This document shows positions 26,616-36,453 of a stretch of DNA of 64,000 bases, in pieces (the stretch's first letter is position 1; each line of letters opens with the position of its first letter). The position numbers and the translations under genes are program-made. Source of the DNA: Neopestalotiopsis rosae (taxonomy: Eukaryota; Ascomycota; Sordariomycetes; Amphisphaeriales; Sporocadaceae); NCBI GenBank assembly GCA_023078685.1, contig JALGAS010000006.1, forward strand, positions 1,550,001 to 1,614,000, written 5' to 3'. Below the pieces are notes generated by a model, which had not been told where the DNA came from, made no database searches, and was given only the letters and a program-made list of their open reading frames with translations.

Positions 26616-27911
26616 ATGGACTTTCCATTTCATGTCAAGGAGCACCTCATTCCTGGCCAACATGTGAGAGAATACGCGCGAGCGACGGCAAACTCGCAAG
26701 AGGATACCGTGTACCTGGCCATTAAGCAGTATACTCCAAAGGATAATCCGTCTCCTCAGCCAGGCGATATTACTGTCATTGGTGCACACGCAAACGGCTT
26801 TCCAAAAGAGCTATACGAGCCACTCTGGGTGGAACTGCACCGCGCCGCAAAGTCTCATGGATTCCGCATCCGAAGTATCTGGATTGCAGATGTGGCCAAT
26901 CAAGGATATAGCGGCGAGGCCAACGAGCTCACTCTCGGCAACGATCCGTCCTGGGCTGATCATGGCCGGGACCTCCTGCACATGACCAATGTCTTCGCCA
27001 AGGACATGCCCCGGCCTCTCATTGGAGTTGGACACTCGTTTGGCGCAAACACTCTCACACATTTATCTCTGCTTCACCCTAGGCTGTTCACGACACTGGT
27101 GCTCTTTGATGCCACCATTACCAAGTTTGGCTTCAAAGGTGCCGGGCCAGGTGTTAGCCCGGCAAAGGGCTCTGCTTTCCGGAGAGAGACTTGGCCCTCA
27201 GTTGAAGTCGCTGCCGAGGGTTTCCAGCGCTCGCCCTTTTACAAGTCCTGGGACCCGCGCGTCCTCGATGCCTGGATCAAACACGGTTTGCGGCCGACTC
27301 CGACTGCCGTGTTCCCAGACGCAGCACCAGGCACGGTCACACTTCGGACGACCAAGCACCAGGAGCTGTTCACCTTTTTCCGACCACTGTACCCCTACAC
27401 TCACCCGGATGGCACGTTGGACTTGTCCAAGGTGCCAGACTTTGATCCGACGGCACACGAGGATTTTAACGGCAAAATGGCGTTCCCATTCTACCGGGCC
27501 GAGGGCCCCGCCATCTTGAAAAGACTCCCCGAGGTGAGACCGTCGGTCCTCTTCGTGGCGGGTGGCGCCAGCGACCTGAGCACCCCCGATAAGCGCCAGT
27601 TCCGCCTGGAGACTACGGGCACAGGCGTCGGCGGCAGCGGCGGTGCCAAGGCCGGTAGGGTTGCCGAGGTCCTGATGGAGGGCATGGGGCACCTATTTCC
27701 CATGGAAGTACCAGACCAGTGTGCCGAGCATGCAGCGACATGGATCGAGCGGGAGATGGAGAGGTGGCGCGCCGAGCAGCGCGAGTACGAAGACTGGGCC
27801 AAGTCCCGTGGCCTCGTCGAAAAGAGCACCATGGATGCCGAATGGTTGAGCAAGCTTGGAACACCACCCGAGAGAAGGAGTAAGGGAAATAGTGGAGGCG
27901 CCAAGTTGTAA
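26616..27911 (+). CDS. Alpha/beta hydrolase with C-terminal peroxisomal signal (AKL)
   Basis: Single-exon gene of 431 aa with the alpha/beta-hydrolase fold. The nucleophile elbow is GVGHSFGAN with Ser141. The segment HANGFPKELYEPL (about 58-70) is the usual HGxP-like oxyanion loop of this subgroup. The acid is probably in GGASDLSTP and the histidine in GMGHLFPME. The last residues, GGAKL, form a PTS1-type peroxisomal signal. This layout resembles a fungal group often annotated as toxin-biosynthesis (AKT2-like) or Lpx1-like hydrolases, several of which are peroxisomal. A role in acyl or thioester hydrolysis inside peroxisomes is inferred; no substrate is visible. There are no secondary-metabolism backbone genes nearby, so I do not infer toxin production. 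Confidence 0.88.
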   Translation: MDFPFHVKEHLIPGQHVREYARATANSQEDTVYLAIKQYTPKDNPSPQPGDITVIGAHANGFPKELYEPLWVELHRAAKSHGFRIRSIWIADVANQGYSGEANELTLGNDPSWADHGRDLLHMTNVFAKDMPRPLIGVGHSFGANTLTHLSLLHPRLFTTLVLFDATITKFGFKGAGPGVSPAKGSAFRRETWPSVEVAAEGFQRSPFYKSWDPRVLDAWIKHGLRPTPTAVFPDAAPGTVTLRTTKHQELFTFFRPLYPYTHPDGTLDLSKVPDFDPTAHEDFNGKMAFPFYRAEGPAILKRLPEVRPSVLFVAGGASDLSTPDKRQFRLETTGTGVGGSGGAKAGRVAEVLMEGMGHLFPMEVPDQCAEHAATWIEREMERWRAEQREYEDWAKSRGLVEKSTMDAEWLSKLGTPPERRSKGNSGGAKL

Positions 27912-28468
27912 TGAGTAGTATGGGAATTGCATCGGAAAGCGACGGGCGTACGTTCTGTATGCCCAGGTAGGAAAGAAGCGGAAAGTGTTTGTTTTACCAT
28001 ACTAAACGGCTAACCGGGTTAGAGAGAAGAGCATAGTGTTTGACTTACTAGTCTAGAAGTACAAGGCAGAGATGAGTGAATTTGGAACACACATGGCCAT
28101 TATGCGCGAAATCTTTCACCAGGGTGTTCTGGCCAAATGTACCATCAATACTTCTCGGGTTGGTGAACTCAAGTTCAGGCCCACCGTGATATCTGTTTGT
28201 CCAAGTTTAAACGTTTTGACGGAAGAGACTGCGATAAATAGTGGCGTGTTCAATCATGCAACATATAGAGTCTCTGAATCAATATACTAATGTTGCAATC
28301 GCTAGCGGTGAGCACAACATTTGCCACAAAACCACCTTGTTCTCGACAGGCTCTGAGGCCTGCACTACCCACTCAGCTGCAGAATAGCGAAAATTTTTGA
28401 GTTGAGTCTAATACCAGGGGGGCGCTTTCGGAACAAGGGGCGAGGGAAAAAATTATTGGCGATACGTA

Positions 28469-28508
28469 AGATCAGATAAGATCGACGTAAAAGATCAGAT
28501 AAGATAAA
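28469..28508 (+). promoter_or_regulatory. Direct repeat with clustered GATA and GATC motifs
   Basis: AGATCAGATAAGAT occurs twice, at 28469-28482 and 28492-28505, 23 bp apart start to start. Each copy holds GATAAG. A further GATAAA ends the element, and GATCGA lies between the copies at 28480-28485. Fungal GATA factors (AreA, WC-2, SreA types) bind HGATAR, usually in pairs. The element is 2.1 kb upstream of the next plus-strand start and 560 bp downstream of the hydrolase stop, so its target is unclear. Confidence 0.4.
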
Positions 28509-30171
28509 TCCGCAAGAGTATCCACAAAACCCGACTTGGCACCAAAGTCTAGGTGCATGCAGGCCATTTTGAGAGGCGGATGGCAGGCAATTGGGACACC
28601 ATTACGTCAATTCAAGACGGGCTTTGTGGCTCGGCTGTCGGAGGTTATCGGTGCTGGTCGGTCGAACTTGTAGTTTTGAGGCTGGATAAGTTCATGTGCA
28701 TCGAGGAGCACATTGTGCGTGTTCATTTTGCTCACTCGCGTGTCATCATAGAGAGAACCGGCGAGCAGATGGAAGACAATAAAGTGGTTGGTTTCAGTGT
28801 TTGACAGTCGAGCAAAAAAAAAGCACGGGCAGGGATCTGCTCTGTATCAGAATCCAGAGGACTCTTTCCTCCATGCTCGGTTTCCGAACCGTGAGACTCG
28901 GATCTATCCTCAGACAAAACTCTCAAGATGTGGTCGGGATCCGTATACTACTGACTAGTAGTATACTCCTGGTCATACAAAATGGACCAAAGTCCCATAC
29001 ATGGCTCGGCAGAAAATTCTTCCCCCTTCTCGCTTCTAGTGTGCATCCATTTGGCATCTCGTGGGGGTTAAAAGGTGTGAGGCGAATGGTCATACAATAC
29101 ATGGCACACACGCTTCAAGACGGGCGAGAAACAGGGCAACCGTGCATTCTCCTGTCCATAAAGCCCACCTCCAAGCCGAGAATCCGGAGAATGGTCAGAA
29201 TAGAGGAGACCAAGATTCCGTGTGCCTAGCGATACTATGACCAAAGGGAATCCTCTACCCGGCAGCTCTGAACGTTACGTACTATTTCAGAAACGATCAA
29301 GGCCGCGAGTCCACATGTGAAGAATTTAAGCATCAATCCGATGGCCATTCTAGTCATTTAGAGTTGCATAGGCGTGGAGGCTTTTCCGGCTGCTTCCCTG
29401 AATCAATTGGCCAACCTTTTTGTCTTTTCTTTTGGCCTTTGGTCATGCAATGCAGATCAAAGATCTTGGCTCGAGCAGATGGCAGACGGATAATGCGAAG
29501 ACGACACCGGTATCGGGTTGATGCAGGCCTCCAAGACGACGGCACATGCAATCCGCCAATAATCTATACTACAAGACTTTTTGTCTCACAAGTACGTATG
29601 AGCGGGTTTTTCTCATCCCTCCCATGATTCGAGGATTTGTCGTCGAAACGAGATGCTTGGCCCTCGGTTGAGTATTGCCAGACTCGGATGCGCAGATCAT
29701 TTCCCTGCATGGCCAAGGATGGACAACGAAGCTTAGCTAACATCCCTGGGCTCTTTGAAAGAACAACAAGCAATTGAGTATTGACGACTAAAATAAGCGC
29801 CGAGTACGTTGCATGCAAACGAAGCAGCATTCATCAAGCATATACGTAGATAGCCCACTAGGTCGGGGCTTGGTTATTATAGACCATAAATAATCCGCAA
29901 CGGGCAATTATTGGGCCCACGTCAGCCTTTTCGCAGCCGAACGTGGCGGAGTTGGGAAAAAGGGACGGGAGGCAATTCAAGGTGATCAGAACCAACAATT
30001 TTGCAAAATAGTCAGGGCAAGGGACAAATGCACCAAACGAACAAGAGAAAGAAAAAAAGCCTCCTTCTCTTCTCCCCTCTGCCCTCTTCGGCGATCCCCA
30101 TCTGAAACGATCTACAATAGGTGTGGACCTAGATAAATCACCCTTTTTAGCGCTACGGAGCTCAGTAGGGG

Positions 30172-30191
30172 AAAAAAAAAAAAAAAAAAAA
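30172..30191 (+). repeat. Poly-A tract
   Basis: Twenty consecutive A residues in the spacer, with no target-site duplication or element next to it. Its length may be uncertain because of slippage. Confidence 0.85.
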
Positions 30192-30654
30192 GGTGAGGAT
30201 ACCGGCGGCGCCCCCCAGCACTGGAGATGATAGAGGATAAAGTGGGTTCCGAGCCGCGTGTTATATTACGATGCCGAAATCGGGTTTTTCTATTACCATG
30301 TAACTACTAGACTTGTGTGCACAGGGAATGCAGTTGCAGGGGGTCTAGCAGTCTAATAGTAGTTGAGTACGTAGGAAGAAGCATTGACTATGAGGAGGAT
30401 AGCGTTACAGTACCTTTTTGTTCCCTTTCTTGTATAATAGCTTCAGGGGGGCCGAAACTTGGGTTGTATTTTTGCTCGAATCTTTGGTTGATCTTCTAGA
30501 AATATTAATCTTTTGTTCTACTACATACTACTTCTCTCCTCCCTTCATTGCATGTAACTCATATCGACATCCTGCCATTCATTTAATCAGTCATCAAGTC
30601 CTCGAGAAAGAAACAAGAAAAAGGAAATCTGAGAGGGAAACCCACTTTGTCACA

Positions 30655-31620
30655 ATGTCTTCCTACGCCGACACTTATACGCGCAAGCCCATTACGGACA
30701 TTTTCACCAGCGACACAGACATTGACAAGAGACAATGCAAGCGCACAGTACCAATGAAGGTCCTGATTTTGGGACTGGGCCGAACTGGAACAGCTTGTAA
30801 GTGGCTTTTAATAACAAGGCTTTTCCCGAGTCTACACCAGTTCTTTCTGGCGGCTCTTTGTTATTGTTCTGCTTTTGCTAATTCGAAATTCCACAATCTT
30901 CTAGCCATGAGAGCTGCCATGAAGCAACTCGGATACGTTGACACATACCACATGATGAACGCCTCGATAGAAAACCCGCCCGACGCGCTGCTCTGGATGG
31001 ACGCGCTCCGGGCAAAGTACGACGGCGTCGGCAAGCCGTTTGAGCGCGAGGACTGGGACAAGCTGCTGGGCAACTGCCAGGCCGTGTGCGACTGGCCGGC
31101 CGTGGCGTTCGCCAAGGAGCTCATCGAGGCCTACCCCGAGGCAAAAGTCGTGCTGACGTGCCGCGACGTCGACTCGTGGCACGCCTCGACCATGCGCACC
31201 GTCTGGTGGCGCGCCACGGACCCGGAGCTCAAGTGGCTCTCGTACGTGAGCTGGGCCGCGCGCATGTACCAGCCCATGCTGGCCAAGTTCTTCGACACCT
31301 TCTTCGAGGGCGACTTTCCCAACCGCGGCAAGGACGTCTTCCTCCGGCACTACGAAGAGGTGCGCGGCCTCGTCCCCGCGGACCGCCTGCTCAACTACAA
31401 GGTGGCCGAGGGCTGGGAGCCGCTCTGCGGGTTCCTGGGCGACCCGGTCCCCAAGGGCGTCGCCTTCCCCAACGTCAACGACAACTCGGACTTTGTCGAC
31501 CGCTCGCGCCGGCGGAACCGGATGCAAATGTACAACGTGGCGCTGCAGTTCCTCAAGAACGCCGTCATTGTGGGTTTGGTCTTGTACATCCTCTGCACAT
31601 TGCTCGGTTTGAGACTATAG
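30655..31620 (+). CDS. Sulfotransferase-family P-loop protein with C-terminal membrane tail
   Basis: Two exons, 30655-30796 and 30905-31620, giving 285 aa. The intron interrupts the P-loop, and splicing restores LILGLGRTGTASMRAAMKQL. This is the PAPS-binding 5'-phosphosulfate loop of the Sulfotransfer_4 group, which fungal annotation often mislabels as NAD-dependent epimerase. Further family blocks are CDWPAVAFAKELIEAYPEAK and VVLTCRDVDSWHAST, the second being the 3'-phosphate-binding strand and serine. The last 25 residues (LKNAVIVGLVLYILCTLLGLRL) form one hydrophobic helix, so the enzyme is probably tail-anchored with its catalytic part in the cytosol. The acceptor substrate is unknown. Coding GC is much higher than in the leader. 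An 8-bp inverted repeat (31792-31799 and 31808-31815) lies 170 bp past the stop. Confidence 0.88.
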   Translation: MSSYADTYTRKPITDIFTSDTDIDKRQCKRTVPMKVLILGLGRTGTACKWLLITRLFPSLHQFFLAALCYCSAFANSKFHNLLAMRAAMKQLGYVDTYHMMNASIENPPDALLWMDALRAKYDGVGKPFEREDWDKLLGNCQAVCDWPAVAFAKELIEAYPEAKVVLTCRDVDSWHASTMRTVWWRATDPELKWLSYVSWAARMYQPMLAKFFDTFFEGDFPNRGKDVFLRHYEEVRGLVPADRLLNYKVAEGWEPLCGFLGDPVPKGVAFPNVNDNSDFVDRSRRRNRMQMYNVALQFLKNAVIVGLVLYILCTLLGLRL

Positions 31621-33341
31621 AAAGAAAAAAGTTCTTGTTTTTCTGGGAAGGAGTTTATTTGTTTGTTGTACATCATCTTGTCATTTTTGTTCAACATTGC
31701 AGCTTTAGCAGAATTACAATACCCATAGCTGTTTTTGATCAATAGAATCAATCAATCAATTCATCCATCAATATTCAACACATGAGCAATCATTGTTCAT
31801 CCTTCATTGAACAATCGTCAATCCTGAATAAACTACTGACTGCTCTGTACATACTACTACATGGACTGGCTTATCCATGAGCGACGATCATTTCCATATA
31901 TCAACGACAGTGTAGTTGGTGACAAGGTTCAGTGAGCAAGATGGAGTGGACGGAATAAAGACGACTAGGGGTTCAACCGTGGGCCCCCTTGTGCATGTTT
32001 GTGTTTGTGCGTATGCGTCTTCCTCGACGTCGTCGGTTTTAATCAATTAGCGCAACCCGCCGACATTCTTGCGAGTCTACTAATAAGCGAAGAGTCGTGT
32101 GTTTCTTTTCTTCTTAGTGACTGAAGAAGTCAATAAGTGAGTGACAAGTTGGTTTCGCGGCCGAGTTGCGACGGGTATGTTGTGCGCCCCGCCGGCGATT
32201 GCAACATCAGTATATCGCCCGGTGGAGACGACAAAAGAACAACCCACGGACATACGCGCGTTTAGGCGCAGCAAGCCACTTATCTGTTTTATCAGCCTCT
32301 TCTTGGTTCATGGACACTTGACGCGTTCTCCTCCCCTGATAATCGCAATGCTTGAGATTAATTAAAGGGAAATATTTGTGGTTTTGTGTTTCAATTCCAA
32401 GGCTTGCTAATGATTCGCAACTCTTGGTTCTAGCGCTTCCAATGGTCTTAGCTTTTTTGCGGGTTCTCCCTCTGAGAGATTGAATATGGTTCTCTGGCAA
32501 GTCTAGGCTGGAAATTGATAGTTTTAGCCTTGTGTGGTAAACCCGAGAGAGTCCGAGTTTGGGATAACCACACCCGCAACCATCACCGTAATCATTCATC
32601 ACGATTCATCAAGCGCCTCATTTGCACTTATCAGCGGTCGCCGAGGCGTCTTATTTCCTATCTACTCCCTGCCGCGGCGGGTCAAACACTAATGTACTGC
32701 AAAAGAATGTCTGACCAGACCCATGGACTCGGGCTGTCGGAGGGAAGGAAAAGGAAGCGACGCGCAGATGGTAGCCAATGGACTCTGGCAATTGCAAACC
32801 AACACCTGACTTTCGTTCGAGGATGAGCGACAGTTCATTTGCCTACAGTGAAAGTGTCTGCGTAACGTGATGACGAAGATGGGTGGAACATGATGCTCAC
32901 AGTGGACAAGGGCGGGTAGGCGGGTGGATTCCTTGCCCAAAGAAGCGTCTTGGCATTCTGGCACGTCCTTCTCGTCTTGGCGGCCCCATGTCGAAGTATA
33001 GGGATGATTGGGATAAACCATGGCCGCGGCTTGGGTGACTGACTGCGTAAACATGGGCAGTGCCGTGTTTTTTTTATGCTTTATCGCCGTAGTGAAAGGG
33101 CTTATGACGAAGAATTATCATTTCATCCATCGAGTATCAAAAACTACTTTCTTCACAGTGACCTTGGCTTCTACTTTATCTGTCTGCATTCTACAAACTC
33201 TTGTATGATATAGCATCAACAAGCAAATACTTACAACTTGAACTCTACAACCGATACCCGCAATAATCACCAAGCGCCAAGACAAAAATCACTCAAAAAA
33301 GGCAAAAAAGCGTCTGGTTAAGACTGCATATGATATAAAAC
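31621..33341. other. 1.7 kb spacer before the MFS transporter gene
   Basis: Starts with the 3' flank of the sulfotransferase-family gene, including AATC repeats near 31748-31760 and the hairpin ATTGTTCA/TGAACAAT. The remainder is the promoter and leader of the transporter gene. No coding frame is supportable. Confidence 0.5.
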
Positions 33342-35161
33342 ATGGCGGAAGAAAAGGCTGGACGAGATTCATATTCGCTATCAAACGAAAACGATGACCT
33401 CGAATTGCACGAACTTGCAGATGTTGCCGACACCGAGGCTCTATTAGAAAAAACAACAGACGAAGAAGCACAACCGCCGCAACAAAAAGATGGGCCGGTG
33501 ACCTGGCTGTCGCTTCCTCGAAAAGACCAACTCGCAATATTATTCCTCTGTCGCTTTGTCGACTTTCTCCAAGTAGCTTCGCTCCAGGCCTACGTCTTCT
33601 ATCAACTCAGAAGCCTCGACGGCACAAAGTCGGACTCGGAAATTTCAGCTCAAGTCGGCATCCTGCAGGGCTCGTCGACGGGCGCCCAGGTGCTGACGGC
33701 GATACTATGGGGCAAGGCCGCGGATGCGACGTGGTGTGGGCGAAAGACCGTCTTGGTCGTTGGTCTTCTCGGCACGGCGGTATCGTGCCTCGGGTGCGGT
33801 TTCGCCAGCAGCTTCTACTGGGCCGTCTTCTGGAGGGCTCTCGGAGGCGCAATCAATGGGTTGGTTGGTATCATGTGAGTATACAGATTGACAGATTTGC
33901 GAATGAGTGTCTCTTGCTAAACCATACCGCAGCCGCACCATGATTGCCGAAATCACAGTACAAAGAAAGTACCAATCTAGAGCATTCCTGATATTGCCCA
34001 TGAGCTTCAATGTGGCCGGCATTCTCGGACCTTGTATGTTGTCTTTCATCATCACTTGCGCATCACAGGCAGACAACTGACAATATGTAAATAGTGCTCG
34101 GCGGTTATCTCGCAGACCCTTCACGAAACCTGCCCTCTCTGTTTGGCAAAGGATGCCTCTTTGGCTCAAGAATGGTTGAGAAGTATCCATATGCTCTGCC
34201 GGGTATCATCAACGCCATTCTCCTCAGTGTTACTGCCGCCATTGTGTTCTTGGGACTCGAAGAAACTCTCAAGTCCAAGAAGAACTTCTTCGACTGGGGA
34301 CTGTACATTACTGCTCGGGCCAAGCAAATCATTCTCCGACGACCAATCGACCAAGGCTTTACCCGACTTCGAACTACGGACGCTTTTGAAGAGCAGCCGT
34401 TCGTTCCCAGGGAGATTGCCGACCTCAAGGCACAAACTCCCGAGAAGCCGGCCAAGGTGCTTCCCTTCAACCGTATTTGGACACGCAATGTGATCCTCAC
34501 TCTCGTTACCGGCGCCTTTTACGACTTCCATCTCGGCGCTTTCACCAACCTCTGGACCCTTTTCCTTTCGACGCCCCGCGTGGCTTCAACTTTGCAATCA
34601 CTACCAATTTCCTTTTCCGGCGGTCTGGGCATGCCTTCATCCATGGTCGGCAGCGCAACCTCGATCCTGGGCGTCCTGGGCATGCTGCTACAAATCTGCC
34701 TGTACCCGCCAGTGCACGCCCGGCTCGGCACACTACGATCCTTCCAGTGGTTCCTGATCCTGTTCCCCATTGCCTACTTCTTCGCCCCTTACCTCGCCGT
34801 GCTGCCATCGTCGTCCGAGGCGCCCGAGCCGGCGTCGGGGGCCTTTATATGGGCGGGCATCATCTTTGTGCTCTTCTTCCAGGTGGTGGCGCGCACCATG
34901 ACGCTCCCCGCGAGCATCATTCTGCTCAACAACTGCAGCCCGCACCCGAGCGTGCTGGGCACCATCCACGGGCTGGGGCAGAGCACCTCGGCCGGGTTCC
35001 GCACCGTCGGCCTGCTGGTCAGCGGCTGGTGGTACGGCGCGGGGCTCGACATGGGCGTCGTCGGCGCCAGCTGGTGGGGCGTCACGGGCATGTCGACGCT
35101 GGGCTGCGTCGCGGCCATGTTCATCTACGAGGGCAGCGGGCACGAGATCATTTTGGATTAA
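33342..35161 (+). CDS. Major facilitator superfamily transporter (DHA1/ZIF-like)
   Basis: Three exons, 33342-33874, 33933-34033 and 34095-35161, giving 566 aa. A 50-residue acidic cytosolic N-terminus precedes TM1 (LAILFLCRFVDFLQVASLQAY). The loop between TM2 and TM3 carries a motif-A variant, WGKAADATWCGRKTVLV, in which the basic GRK is kept. TM4 and TM5 (GGAINGLVGII then RTMIAEI and MSFNVAGILGPLLGGYLAD) are typical of the family that includes plant zinc-induced facilitators and yeast YCR023C. A long central cytosolic loop (about residues 270-320) separates the two six-helix halves. It probably exports small organic molecules by proton antiport. Substrate is unknown. The neighbours encode sulfotransferase-type enzymes, which might hint at export of sulfated compounds, but this is speculation. 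Confidence 0.92.
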
Positions 35162-36453
35162 GGCGTAACAATTTCTGGCCATGGCATCCATTGTTTTATT
35201 TTATTTGTATATCCATCATAGCGAAATTGATTCTGAATCTTGATTATTTACCTATCCGTTTGATTATATCTCGTTGTTGGTCTTTGCATACTATGGTGTA
35301 TGTTGGTGTACGGCATAACAAGTCGCTGCACTATGTAAAAGCACCAGCCAGTGGATGCTCGGCTGCAAAGAATCATATTGCCGAACTAGGAATTTGGCTG
35401 ACATTATTTCCGCCGCCAATGGACGAGAGTCAAAACCCATCTCCGACTGGCCGACAAAACGTGTGCACATGCGCTATAATAGTTGGATTTCACCCCCCCT
35501 TGGCCGATATGTCCGCGCAAGTCCGCCTCACCAAAAAAAGACCAAAGCCAAAAAAAAAAAAACCCCGCCGGCACTAGTTAATGAAGGAAGGGAAAAGGAA
35601 GACTTTCATAATCTGCTAGTAGTGCCAGTACCAGTGCCGGGTGCCACGAGGATCTCCTCTCCGGGGGGCGCATGGAAATTATTGAATTGAACAGGAGGGA
35701 CAGGAACAAAGAGACATTAATGCCCATTCATTCGAGAACGTTTCGTGCCACGAGGATGGCCGCGTACTGGCACTTACCTGTCAAACCCCCCCGGGCCCCA
35801 TATGTGGGTTTGCCGACCGTCAAGGGGTGACGCGTACTATGTAAACTGGGGTACAGTGCTGCGGCTCTGGGCCACAAAGCACTCGGGGCACTGAAGGCAA
35901 TGGCCGAACTAGTCGGGGATGTAGGGGTCGGCGTGGTTCACGATCGACAAGTGGACTTTCCAAAAACTCATTCTCTCTCTGTCCTTGTCTCTCTCCCTTT
36001 GGCCTTTGGGGGGGTTTTCCTTACTTGCCGTTTTTGCCAGTACGTGTACACACGTACCTAAGCCACTTTATCAGTCAGGGAAGTTTTAGGGACGGGGCAC
36101 CAGATTTGAATTAGATATTATACGTAGCCTTATTACCCAAGAACCGACCGGGTGAACAAGCGACAATGGCCTTCTATAGACTCTCACCCGTCCTATCGTC
36201 AAAGGGGTTTCTGCTGGCCTGAGACTCCTGCCAGTTCTCAACTAATTCCCATGATTCCTGTATGATTCAGTCGGCAGTGTCCCAGCAATACGCAGTTTGG
36301 ACATTTTTACCCCTTAAACGGTGATCGCCCTTGATCCTGACTGTTTTCCTTCTCACTATCTCTTTTTCTTTTTTTTTTTTTTTTTTACTTCGGCACGGGC
36401 GTCGGTCGGGCACCGGAGCGGTAGTCGGGAAACACCATTAAAACAGAGCGGCC
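35162..36453. other. 1.3 kb spacer upstream of the arylsulfotransferase gene
   Basis: Contains the transporter 3' flank and the promoter of the next gene. Short A and T homopolymers are present, the longest being T18 at 36369-36386, about 70 bp before the start codon. No gene is visible. Confidence 0.5.
36369..36386 (+). promoter_or_regulatory. Poly-T tract in core promoter of the arylsulfotransferase gene
   Basis: Eighteen T residues 68-85 bp upstream of the ATG, extended upstream by CTTTTTCT. Such dA:dT tracts disfavour nucleosomes and are usual near fungal transcription starts. Confidence 0.5.

Larger units (their letters stand above)
27912..30654. other. 2.7 kb spacer upstream of the Sulfotransfer_4-type gene
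   Basis: No supportable protein gene. It contains a 14-bp direct repeat with GATA and GATC motifs (28469-28508) and a 20-nt poly-A tract (30172-30191). The right half is the promoter and leader of the next gene. Confidence 0.5.

Noticed and set aside
30172..30191. Poly-A tract as the tail of a retrotransposed copy
   Set aside because: No coding remnant lies upstream of it and no target-site duplication flanks it.
34477..35577. 366-codon plus-strand frame overlapping the MFS gene
   Set aside because: It is a frame-shifted shadow of the last transporter exon, rich in Arg, Pro and Ala, with no domain.
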